Source: Calditrichaceae bacterium (GTDB lineage Bacteria; Calditrichota; Calditrichia; Calditrichales; Calditrichaceae). From it: DNA of 6,166 nucleotides. The position numbers and the translations under genes were made by a program. Below the pieces are notes generated by a model. The model was not told the origin of the DNA and made no database searches. It worked only from the letters and a program-made list of their open reading frames with translations. Below, piece after piece: positions 1 through 6,149 of this stretch. Location: positions 1 to 6,166 of the forward strand of contig JANTFQ010000145.1 of NCBI GenBank assembly GCA_024763405.1, written 5' to 3'. Each line of letters opens with the position of its first letter. The stretch's first letter is position 1.

Positions 1-48
1 AACTGGCAGGTGGACGACACGCCAACGCCGGGAGCAAGTAATAATTAA
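1..48 (+). CDS. C-terminal tail of an upstream gene (partial)
   Basis: Frame 1 reads NWQVDDTPTPGASNN and stops at TAA (46-48), 15 bases before a strong terminator hairpin. The Trp followed by a TPGASN ending resembles the final strand of lamin-tail domains, which often close with TPGAPN-like residues in secreted proteins of this bacterial group. Only 15 residues are visible, so the family link is a guess. The other two forward frames also stay open from base 1 (stops at 39-41 and 58-60) but give less protein-like, Arg-rich or short tails. Frame choice rests on composition and on the terminator position. Confidence 0.4.
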   Translation, partial: NWQVDDTPTPGASNN

Positions 49-63
49 TTATTGAAAATTGTC

Positions 64-107
64 AATGCTTCCATCATTGGTTAAAAAATGGTGGAAGCAT
101 TTTCATT
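64..107 (+). terminator. Rho-independent terminator of the upstream gene
   Basis: The arms AATGCTTCCATCAT (64-77) and ATGGTGGAAGCATT (88-101) pair over 14 positions, with one T-G wobble, around a 10-base loop. The second arm runs into TTTTCATT, a short T-rich tract. It lies just after the stop of the partial upstream gene and 86 bases before the next start codon, so it separates that gene from the lipoprotein gene at 193. Confidence 0.75.
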
Positions 108-192
108 CAGCAGATTCATTTTTAAAAGCACAAAGAAATCCACAAACAGAATTGATTCAATTTAGAGACAATGGATTTTTTTAGGATAAGAA

Positions 193-942
193 ATGCATTT
201 TATACGTTCGCTATTGATTTTTCTGTTGATAATGGGCTGTTCCATTGACGATACAAATGGCCCTGTGGTCAATTCCTCCGATCTCACGGAAATTGCCTCT
301 TACCGTTTAGACGGCGTTCCGGAACCCTCCGGTTTAAGTTTGCATATAAACGGTAAAAGTTTGTGGACCGTGAGCGATCAAACGGCAAAAGTGTATCAAA
401 TCAGTTTAGACGGCCGGCTTCTTAAAACTCTGCCTTACCTGGGCGATGATCTCGAAGGGGTCAGCCAGTCGGCGTCGGACGGTACTCTGTGGATAGCGGA
501 AGAGCGCAAACGGGAAATCGTGCAGCTGGATACTTTGGGCAATGCATTAGCGCGCTATAAAGTAGCCGTGGAAAATAATGATGAAAACAGCGGCCTGGAA
601 GGCATTGCCGCCAATCCGGAAAATGATCATTTGTTTGTGCTGAATGAAAAAAATCCGGCCCTTTTTATGGATATTTCCGCCAACGCTTCCGTTCTGTATT
701 CCAAAGCAATTCGTTATGTAAATGATTGTTCCGGCATCGCCGCAGAGCCGGAGGGCGCTTTCCTGTGGATGGTCAGTGACGAATCGAGAAAGATTATAAA
801 ATGCGATCTTCTTGGAAATCAACTGGAATCTTTCCAAATCGATGTGGATAAAGCCGAAGGCATTGCCGTCAGCACAACAGACAGCATTATTTACATTGTC
901 AGCGATTCCGAACAAAAGCTATATCTGTTTAAAATGAAATAG
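193..942 (+). CDS. SdiA-regulated (YjiK-like) beta-propeller lipoprotein
   Basis: This 249-residue protein is probably an envelope lipoprotein of the SdiA-regulated family (PF06977, E. coli YjiK type), whose biochemical role is not established. The N terminus is a short lipoprotein signal peptide: Arg5, a hydrophobic run, and a lipobox ending LIMGC with Cys16 as the lipidated residue. The rest consists of repeating units, each with a [S/E]G[LVI] turn followed by a strand ending in a [W/F/Y]xV-[S/N]-[D/E] or similar motif: EPSGLS 44-49 with LWTVSD, DDLEGVS 85-91 with LWIAEER, SGLEGIA 133-139 with LFVLNEK, CSGIAAE 179-185 with LWMVSD, and KAEGIAV 220-226 with IYIVSD. This spacing of about 45 residues is typical of a propeller. 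The start is ATG 193 with AGGA at 183-186, six bases upstream. Acidic residues at +3 and +4 after Cys16 (CSIDD) could act as a surface-export signal. It stands apart from its neighbours: a terminator precedes it and the next gene has its own promoter. No clear promoter was found in 108-192. Other propeller families such as phytase-like proteins are less likely alternatives. Confidence 0.8.
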   Translation: MHFIRSLLIFLLIMGCSIDDTNGPVVNSSDLTEIASYRLDGVPEPSGLSLHINGKSLWTVSDQTAKVYQISLDGRLLKTLPYLGDDLEGVSQSASDGTLWIAEERKREIVQLDTLGNALARYKVAVENNDENSGLEGIAANPENDHLFVLNEKNPALFMDISANASVLYSKAIRYVNDCSGIAAEPEGAFLWMVSDESRKIIKCDLLGNQLESFQIDVDKAEGIAVSTTDSIIYIVSDSEQKLYLFKMK

Positions 943-995
943 TTCACCGGTTGTGCCCGTTAGCCTGCACAAAACAGAATCCGCCTAAAAAATTC

Positions 996-1023
996 TTGCT
1001 ATTTTATCAATCCTCCCTATATT
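996..1023 (+). promoter_or_regulatory. Vegetative promoter for the small lipoprotein gene
   Basis: TTGCTA (996-1001) and TATATT (1018-1023) are separated by 16 bases, close to a housekeeping sigma-70-type arrangement. A transcript would begin near 1030 and give a leader of about 25 bases before the GTG at 1056. The -10 region lies inside TCCCTATATTGG, which recurs exactly at 6084-6095. Placement in the 113-base gap between genes supports the call; the start of transcription is inferred. Confidence 0.65.
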
Positions 1024-1044
1024 GGCACCTCTGAAAACAAGTTG

Positions 1045-1050
1045 AAGGAG
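1045..1050 (+). promoter_or_regulatory. Ribosome binding site that decides the start of the next gene
   Basis: AAGGAG (part of GAAGGAG, 1044-1050) is a strong Shine-Dalgarno match. It overlaps the in-frame GTG at 1050, which therefore cannot be the initiation codon served by it. The next in-frame GTG, at 1056, has a five-base spacer and is the better start. Confidence 0.75.
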
Positions 1051-1055
1051 TGTTT

Positions 1056-1499
1056 GTGCCGAGAAGACTTTTTGTTTTATTTATTATCAGCATCATCTTT
1101 TCCTGTTCTTCTACTTCTCAAATTCCCTCCAAAACCGCCGAAAGCCAATTGATAAAAGTTGCCCGGGCCCAATACCAGACCAATTATAAAATTCTTTTTA
1201 ACAGATCAAAAACAAGTGCTCTTTGTATTAGTCCCCTGCCTGCCGGGCAAAAAATAAAAAATAAACAGGAACAGGCGTCTTCCTTTTTTATCTTCGATCT
1301 GCAAAAAGAGAAGATGCTCTATTCGGAAAGTCTGGGGCGTGGAATGGTTAAATGGCTGGACGATACGCGCGTGGAAATCCGTTTAATTCCCGGAATCATT
1401 AAAGGCGGGGAAAATATGAACGATAAAGAAAACATCTATATTTATGATATTGTTTCCGCAAAAAAATACAAACAACCTTTTTTTAACAACAGGGACTAA
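1056..1499 (+). CDS. Small orphan lipoprotein, function unknown
   Basis: From GTG 1056 the product is 147 residues. The N terminus MPRRLFVLFIISIIFSC is a lipoprotein signal: two Arg, a hydrophobic core and a lipobox ending IFSC, with Cys17 lipidated and Ser18 next, compatible with outer-membrane sorting. The mature part begins with a Ser/Thr/Gln-rich tether (18-32). It continues with a compact beta-rich domain holding YKILFNRSKTSALC (44-57), SSFFIFDLQKEKMLYSESL (75-93), VKWLDDTRVEIRLIPGI (98-114) and IYIYDIVSAKKYK (127-139). The alternating strands and the 'ifDlqkekmlysesl...vkWldd' pattern resemble one blade pair of a WD40/PD40-type sheet, but it is far too short for a full propeller. I do not recognise a named family. 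It is preceded by its own promoter and followed after 57 bases by the large secreted protein gene, with no terminator between, so the two are probably co-transcribed. The longer start at GTG 1050 would add only two residues. Confidence 0.75.
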   Translation: MPRRLFVLFIISIIFSCSSTSQIPSKTAESQLIKVARAQYQTNYKILFNRSKTSALCISPLPAGQKIKNKQEQASSFFIFDLQKEKMLYSESLGRGMVKWLDDTRVEIRLIPGIIKGGENMNDKENIYIYDIVSAKKYKQPFFNNRD

Positions 1500-1543
1500 A
1501 TTGCTGAGGTTTATTGTTTTAAACCTTATTTAAATGAATGACA

Positions 1544-1551
1544 GAAAGGGA
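1544..1551 (+). promoter_or_regulatory. Ribosome binding site of the large secreted protein gene
   Basis: GAAAGGGA sits five bases upstream of ATG 1557, a good Shine-Dalgarno match that supports this start. The signal peptide begins directly at that Met. No convincing separate promoter was found in 1500-1543: TTGCTG (1501-1506) and TTATTT (1526-1531) are 19 bases apart and weak. Confidence 0.6.
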
Positions 1552-1556
1552 TTTTA

Positions 1557-4500
1557 ATGAAAAAGAAATGGGTTTTTGCCGCGTTGGCAGTGTTGGCTTT
1601 AATGCTGCTGTATCCGTTTACCATGCCGCAGACGAATAAAGTGCGGGTTGTAAATACAAAACTGGCTTTAGTTGCAGAAAAACCGGTTCTCGAAAATATT
1701 GCTCTGGCAAAAAAGCAAAAATTACCCGGAACCATGTCGGAACGTAAAAAAAGGGTGAAAGGCTTTCAGAAAAAAGACAGTCCTAATTTATATGCCGAGT
1801 GGAACGCCGGTATCCGGACCCGTGCCGGCGAAAGCGCACCTTCGTATAAAATGAATTACAAAGTAAAAGAATTACTAAAAGCGGCAAAGGTCAACTCGCT
1901 TCAGGAATTGCAGGCGTCCTCCTTAAAAAAAAGCAGCACCCTAAACTGGTTAGAACGCGGACCCAGCAATATCAGCGGCAGAACACGCGGAATCATTGTT
2001 GATCCGACCGATGCAAGTCATAACACCTGGTTTGCCGGATCGGTGGGCGGCGGTGTCTGGAAGACTACCAATGCCGGGCAGTCCTGGATGGAAATGACTC
2101 CTCAGATATCCAATATGGCCACCAGTACACTGGCCATGTCCGCGGCAAATCCGGATGTGATTTATGCCGGCACCGGCGAAGGTTTTGGCAATGTCGATCA
2201 GATAGACGGCTCCGGAATCTGGAAAAGCAGTGACCACGGTGTTACCTGGAACCAGCTTTCGGCTACGGCAGAAAATCCCGATTTTCAGAATATTATGCGT
2301 CTGATTGTGGATCCGGCCAATGAAAACATTGTTTTGGCTGCTACGGCACCGGGATTTAATACAAGTGGCACACCGCCCACATCCAAGATATTCCGCAGTA
2401 CCAATGGCGGAACGGACTGGACACAGGTGTATGAAACCTCTTCGAGTACCATTGAGCAGTTATTTTCCAATCCGCTGCGCTTTAATACCCAGTATGCGGT
2501 TATAAACAGTGTCGGGGTTATAAAATCGGTAGATGGCGGCCTGACCTGGAAAAGCGCTTCAAAGGGTGTTGCCGGTGTGAACCGGATGGAGGCGGCCATA
2601 TCTCCGGTTGATACGGCCAATCTCTTTATCAGCGGTGAAGGCGGCCAAAGCGGTTCGACTCTGTTTGTCACTTTCGACGGTGGAGAGCAATGGTACCCTT
2701 GTGATGATGTCAGTGAAAATCAGGATTGGCTGGGCGGCCAGGGCTGGTACGACAACACTATCGCAGCACATCCTTATGCCGACAGTGTTGTGTATGTGGG
2801 CGGAATCGATTTATGGCGTATCGATGTGAAACCGGAGACAATTAATAAAAGTACGGTCACCGGAATTGATTTTGAAAACACCAGCTCCTTTTTAACCTTT
2901 GTTAACTGGGGCGGCCCATATGCCGGCGGCGGTCTTGGTACCGGCCTGGATTTTCATGGAATCAATAATAATCTACTGGATTCAGATTTTGCTACGGTCG
3001 AGATTCGTTTTGGCCCGGGAAAAAGCCAGAAAGCGCACCGTTTCTTTTATGGCACCGAATGGAATTATACTTACCAGGATTACGTAGACGTTCCCTTTGA
3101 AGCCTGGGATATGACCAATAACCGTCAGCTGATGATTAGTTTTCGCGATTGGGCAGAAGACGGAGCCTTTAATTTAATTGAACGCGCCGACCCCATCGGC
3201 CGCGAATATTTGTTCATAAATGCAGTTCCTTATAATGCCGATGCACCGGATCCCAATATTGCGCAAACCCAGGGAATGACCTATAAGAATATCTGGGCCA
3301 TGTGGCCGGAACTGCCTTCCGGCGGAACCTGGGACCCCAATGCGCTGCCGGAATCGATTATGCGTATCAATTATGAATCGACGGATTACTATAAAATTGC
3401 CACTTCCAGAATAACCAATGTGTATGGTGGTGACGGGAAAAATACCCATGTGGATCAGCATAATATTACTCTGGTTCCGCTGGATGCCGGAGCCGGAACG
3501 TTTCGTTTTATTATAGGAAATGATGGTGGCGTTCAATATTCCGATGATCTGAGTGGTTCTTTCACGACTACTTATACCGGATATAACACATCTCAGTTCT
3601 ACGGGGTTGATAAAATGAACGGTGCCGATCGGTATATCGGCGGTGCGCAAGATAACGGTTCGTTCCTTTCCGATACGAATCCCGGCGCCATCAGTACCTG
3701 GGATGACTTGCCTAGCGGCGATGGCTTTGAAGCCCTTTGGAATTATAATGATCCCGATAAAATGCTGGAATCGTCACAATATAACAGTGTTTACATCACC
3801 CGTGACGGAGGAGCAAACTGGGAATGGATTGGTCCAAAAATCGAACGGGGCGATGCGCCGTTTTTTACCAAGCTGGCCGGTTCCAAACAGGATGCCGACC
3901 TGGTTTTTGCCGTGGGTAAAAGCGGGGTTTGGCGTACAGATAATTTTGGGGAAGATTTCAGGCTGACACGCATGCCGCCGGAAAGCGCCCCTGCCGGAAG
4001 CTGGAATGGTACCAGCAGTTATTCGCAAATTAAAATATCTCTGGCCGACCCGCAGGTAGTGTGGACCGGAAGAAATATGCTGGATAGTAGTCCGCTTTTT
4101 GTTTCGACGGATGCCGGACTGAGTTTTAAGGCGGCAGGGGTGTATACTAATGTGAGCATGGGGCGCCTTTCGGGTTTTGCAACCGACCCGGTGGATAAAA
4201 ACACGGCTTACGCTCTGTTCTCATTTGCCGATGCACCGAAAATTTTAAAAACCACTAATCTCGGTGATACCTGGACGGATATTTCCGGATTTGCTCCGGG
4301 AAAACAGAACAGCGCCACGGGTTTTCCAAATGTGGCAGTACTGAGTTTACTTGTTATGCCCTATAATACGGATATCATCTGGGCCGGTACGGAAATCGGC
4401 CTGTTTGAAACAACGGATGCCGGCGCTTCCTGGCATTTTGCGGACAATGGTCTGCCGGCGGTTGCGGTATATGATATGAAGATTGTCAATAACGAAGTGG

Positions 4501-5672
4501 TTGTTGCCACACATGGCCGGGGCATCTGGACGGTAGAGTTACCGGAATTGGCCGGTTATGAACCAGCGCTGGTTACGCTTTCTCCCCGGGTTTCCAATTT
4601 TGGCGGCGGCATGGGCGGGATTATCAGCGGTCTTTACCGGTTTGCATCCGCTTACGATTCCAGCGCTATTTTTGTAAACGGCGAACGAAATGTGTTTATT
4701 GCCCAAAACGCCGCGGCATTTGATACAAGCATCGTGATTCATCTTCCGGTGGATACGCAGTCAGAAGCGCTCGTTCAGGTGAAAGCGTATAAAAATGGTC
4801 AGGAATATATCAGCCCGGAATATTCGGTTGATCTGATTCCATTACTTGCCAAAAAGGTAACTTATCTGAATGATTTTGAAAAAGAAAGCGATGATTTCCT
4901 GAATAACGGCCTGAGTATCTCGACGGCATCGGGTTTTACAGGAAAAGCGGTTCATTCCAGCCATCCCTATAAAGATGCTATGGATCAGTATATCTTATTA
5001 CGGGTACCGATTATTGTGGCGGAACAGAACGCCATTCTGGAATACGATGACATTGCCATGGTGGAACCCGGCGAAACAGGAACGGTGTTCGGCGATGAAG
5101 AGTTTTGGGATTATGTTATTGTGGAAGGCAGCAACGATAACGGATATTCCTGGAAATCCCTGATAACCGGCTATGATGCTTCGGCGGACTTTAACTGGCT
5201 TCGGGCTTATAATAATGGTACGGCCGTTGAACCGGCGATGTTTAAGCACCACAGCATTAATCTGCATGATAAATTTTCAGCATATGATGAAATTGTAATC
5301 CGTTTCCGCTTGTTTGCAGATGCCAATACAAACGGCTGGGGCTGGGTGATTGATAATCTGGAAGTGCAGCCTTCGGGAACGGGAATCAATGATCGGGAGA
5401 CCCTGCCGGTTTCCTTTAACTTGTATCAGAATTTCCCCAATCCTTTTAATCCTTCTACAACGATTAAATTTGATCTGCCACAGACCTCAGATATTTCCAT
5501 TACCATCTTTGATGCCCTGGGCCGTAAGGTTACAGCCATCAACAAAAACAAGATGACACCTGGCAGCCATAAAATTGTTTGGGATGCTTCGAATTTTTCC
5601 AGCGGTGTTTACTTTTACCATTTTAAGGCGGGGAAATATAACGCGACTAAAAAACTTATTCTGCTGAAATAA
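1557..5672 (+). CDS. Secreted Asp-box (BNR/sortilin-like) propeller protein with T9SS sorting domain
   Basis: This 1371-residue protein should be exported by Sec and then by the type IX secretion system to the cell surface or medium. Residues 1-25 are a signal peptide (MKKKW, then a hydrophobic run). Residues 26-128 form a Lys-rich pro-region. LERGPSNISGRTRGI (132-146) opens the propeller part, a signature of VPS10/sortilin-like 'BNR repeat glycosyl hydrolase' proteins. Asp boxes (S/T-x-D/N-x-G-x-x-W/F) occur at 170-177, 224-231, 281-288, 324-331, 372-379, 748-755, 794-801, 850-857, 899-906 and 952-959. HVDQHNITL (631-639) and ATHGRGIW (984-991) are further landmarks of the family. An insertion of about 200 residues (about 425-629) separates the two Asp-box blocks. 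An Ig-like linker (about 1000-1095), a jelly-roll-like domain (about 1100-1272, ending GWGWVIDNLEV) and the T9SS signal (1282-1371) follow. Only one Cys (382) is present. The repeats resemble those of GH74 xyloglucanases and sialidases, but I cannot identify catalytic acids, so binding or adhesion is as likely as hydrolysis. It probably shares a transcript with the lipoprotein gene just upstream and ends at a strong terminator. Confidence 0.9.
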   Translation: MKKKWVFAALAVLALMLLYPFTMPQTNKVRVVNTKLALVAEKPVLENIALAKKQKLPGTMSERKKRVKGFQKKDSPNLYAEWNAGIRTRAGESAPSYKMNYKVKELLKAAKVNSLQELQASSLKKSSTLNWLERGPSNISGRTRGIIVDPTDASHNTWFAGSVGGGVWKTTNAGQSWMEMTPQISNMATSTLAMSAANPDVIYAGTGEGFGNVDQIDGSGIWKSSDHGVTWNQLSATAENPDFQNIMRLIVDPANENIVLAATAPGFNTSGTPPTSKIFRSTNGGTDWTQVYETSSSTIEQLFSNPLRFNTQYAVINSVGVIKSVDGGLTWKSASKGVAGVNRMEAAISPVDTANLFISGEGGQSGSTLFVTFDGGEQWYPCDDVSENQDWLGGQGWYDNTIAAHPYADSVVYVGGIDLWRIDVKPETINKSTVTGIDFENTSSFLTFVNWGGPYAGGGLGTGLDFHGINNNLLDSDFATVEIRFGPGKSQKAHRFFYGTEWNYTYQDYVDVPFEAWDMTNNRQLMISFRDWAEDGAFNLIERADPIGREYLFINAVPYNADAPDPNIAQTQGMTYKNIWAMWPELPSGGTWDPNALPESIMRINYESTDYYKIATSRITNVYGGDGKNTHVDQHNITLVPLDAGAGTFRFIIGNDGGVQYSDDLSGSFTTTYTGYNTSQFYGVDKMNGADRYIGGAQDNGSFLSDTNPGAISTWDDLPSGDGFEALWNYNDPDKMLESSQYNSVYITRDGGANWEWIGPKIERGDAPFFTKLAGSKQDADLVFAVGKSGVWRTDNFGEDFRLTRMPPESAPAGSWNGTSSYSQIKISLADPQVVWTGRNMLDSSPLFVSTDAGLSFKAAGVYTNVSMGRLSGFATDPVDKNTAYALFSFADAPKILKTTNLGDTWTDISGFAPGKQNSATGFPNVAVLSLLVMPYNTDIIWAGTEIGLFETTDAGASWHFADNGLPAVAVYDMKIVNNEVVVATHGRGIWTVELPELAGYEPALVTLSPRVSNFGGGMGGIISGLYRFASAYDSSAIFVNGERNVFIAQNAAAFDTSIVIHLPVDTQSEALVQVKAYKNGQEYISPEYSVDLIPLLAKKVTYLNDFEKESDDFLNNGLSISTASGFTGKAVHSSHPYKDAMDQYILLRVPIIVAEQNAILEYDDIAMVEPGETGTVFGDEEFWDYVIVEGSNDNGYSWKSLITGYDASADFNWLRAYNNGTAVEPAMFKHHSINLHDKFSAYDEIVIRFRLFADANTNGWGWVIDNLEVQPSGTGINDRETLPVSFNLYQNFPNPFNPSTTIKFDLPQTSDISITIFDALGRKVTAINKNKMTPGSHKIVWDASNFSSGVYFYHFKAGKYNATKKLILLK
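2829..3443 (+). other. Insertion domain inside the Asp-box protein
   Basis: This covers residues 425-629 of the large protein. It begins after the strand VVYVGGIDLWRIDV (411-424) and ends before HVDQHNITL (631-639), segments that are normally separated by only a short Asp-box turn in this family. It contains a Gly-rich stretch NWGGPYAGGGLGTGLDF (450-466), a beta-rich core with VEIRFGPGKSQKAHRFFY (481-498), VDVPFEAWDM (510-519) and NNRQLMISFRDWAEDGAFNL (521-540). A second part, rich in Asn, Pro and Trp, spans 551-600. The reading frame is continuous, with no stop or shift. I cannot name the domain; boundaries are approximate. Confidence 0.6.
5400..5672 (+). other. T9SS type A C-terminal sorting domain
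   Basis: Residues 1282-1371 match the type A Por/T9SS sorting domain: NLYQNFPNPFNPSTTIKFD (1288-1306), then ISITIFDALGRKV (1313-1325), PGSHKIVWDASNFSSGVYF (1335-1353) and the terminal KKLILLK (1365-1371). In characterised T9SS substrates this region directs passage across the outer membrane and is then removed, often with attachment to a surface glycolipid. No T9SS component gene lies in the window. Confidence 0.9.
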
Positions 5673-5681
5673 AGAAAATAT

Positions 5682-5706
5682 GGGGCGCCTGGCGCCCCTT
5701 TTTTTT
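5682..5706 (+). terminator. Rho-independent terminator of the large gene
   Basis: GGGGCGCCTGGCGCCCC (5682-5698) is a perfect palindrome around a central T, folding as a seven-base-pair GC stem with a CTG loop. Eight Ts follow (5699-5706). It begins ten bases after the stop codon. The A-rich run just upstream (5671-5679) could give weak termination on the opposite strand too. Confidence 0.95.
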
Positions 5707-5813
5707 GACTAAAATGAGCGGTAAACCACAGAAGATAATTTCCAAAGAACAAGAGCCAGATAACAAATAGATCACAAAAGCAACAATCAAATAACAAAGA
5801 AACCCAGTCTGTC

Positions 5814-5853
5814 ATTGCTTCATTCTCCCGAGTACTCGGAGGGATGAAGCAAT
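5814..5853. repeat. Long imperfect palindrome, REP-like
   Basis: ATTGCTTCAT (5814-5823) and ATGAAGCAAT (5844-5853) are perfect ten-base inverted arms. Inside them CCGAGTACTCGG (5828-5839) is itself a perfect palindrome, and the bases between contribute two wobble pairs, one GC pair and one mismatch. The whole 40 bases can fold as a single hairpin. There is no T tract, so it is not a standard terminator. The preceding GTCATTGCTTC and the GAAGCAATCCCC ending resemble the widespread intergenic 'GTCATTGCGA...GAAGCAATC' repeats of many bacterial genomes; that relation is inferred from memory. Confidence 0.6.
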
Positions 5854-5866
5854 CCCCAAAGCAACG

Positions 5867-5935
5867 TATAAAATCGTTTGGTCTTTCATCCGCAATCCGG
5901 CGGATTGCGTTACCCCTCCGTGGCAAGATTTTATA
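5867..5935. repeat. Nested palindromic block
   Basis: TATAAAATC (5867-5875) and GATTTTATA (5927-5935) are perfect nine-base inverted arms. Almost exactly centred between them, CGCAATCC (5891-5898) and GGATTGCG (5902-5909) form an eight-base inner stem around GGC. The sequence between inner and outer stems pairs poorly. The two-level symmetry and AT-rich ends suggest a small mobile or repetitive element rather than chance, but no target-site duplication was identified. Confidence 0.5.
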
Positions 5936-6061
5936 TTGAAAAAGATTTGCAGGGGAAGGAATTAATTTTGGGTCTATGTCGTTTTGTGTGGGTAAAATGG
6001 AAAAGCATAAAATCGAATGCTGTTGATTTTCACAGGGATACACAAATTTCAATAAAACATC

Positions 6062-6093
6062 TTGCTTTTTATGTTATGCAAAATCCCTATATT
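6062..6093 (+). promoter_or_regulatory. Promoter-like element facing out of the window
   Basis: TTGCTT (6062-6067) and TATATT (6088-6093) match the hexamers of the promoter at 996-1023. The shared TCTTGCT start and the identical TCCCTATATTGG (6084-6095) strengthen the likeness. The spacer is 20 bases, longer than ideal, which lowers confidence. TATGAT (6097-6102) is an alternative -10, though its -35 partner is poor. It would transcribe a gene to the right of base 6166. Confidence 0.45.
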
Positions 6094-6149
6094 GGGTATG
6101 ATACTGTTTTAATATCCCATTATCTGCGAAGCAGTGATACGTGAATAAC

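Noticed and set aside
64..101. Resemblance of the first terminator's arm (AATGCTTCCATCAT) to the repeat arm ATTGCTTCATTCTC at 5814
   Set aside because: The shared TGCTTC core is short, the alignment needs a gap and the first site is explained as a terminator; chance similarity is likely.
108..192. Possible promoter for the gene at 193 (TTGATT at 152-157)
   Set aside because: No acceptable -10 hexamer lies 15-19 bases downstream; the sequence there is a T-rich run.
952..971. Possible terminator after the first lipoprotein gene (TGTGC...GCACA)
   Set aside because: The stem is only five base pairs with a ten-base loop and no T tract follows; it is too weak to call.
2285..3650. Several minus-strand and alternate plus-frame open frames inside the large gene
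   Set aside because: They are fully contained in a gene whose frame has ten Asp boxes and clear domain landmarks; the alternate translations have no signal, motif or ribosome site.
1557..5672. Assignment of the large protein as a GH74 xyloglucanase or sialidase
   Set aside because: Asp boxes are shared by many unrelated propellers; I could not locate the catalytic acid pair of GH74 or the arginine triad of sialidases with confidence.
5615..6052. Minus-strand open frame of 145 codons over the right intergenic region
   Set aside because: It overlaps the end of the large gene, reads through the terminator hairpin and both palindromes, and its translation is rich in Phe, Cys and Leu without domain-like pattern.
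5878..6144. Plus-strand open frame of 88 codons in the right intergenic region
   Set aside because: It starts inside a palindromic block, lacks a Shine-Dalgarno sequence, contains the promoter-like element and shows no recognisable motif.
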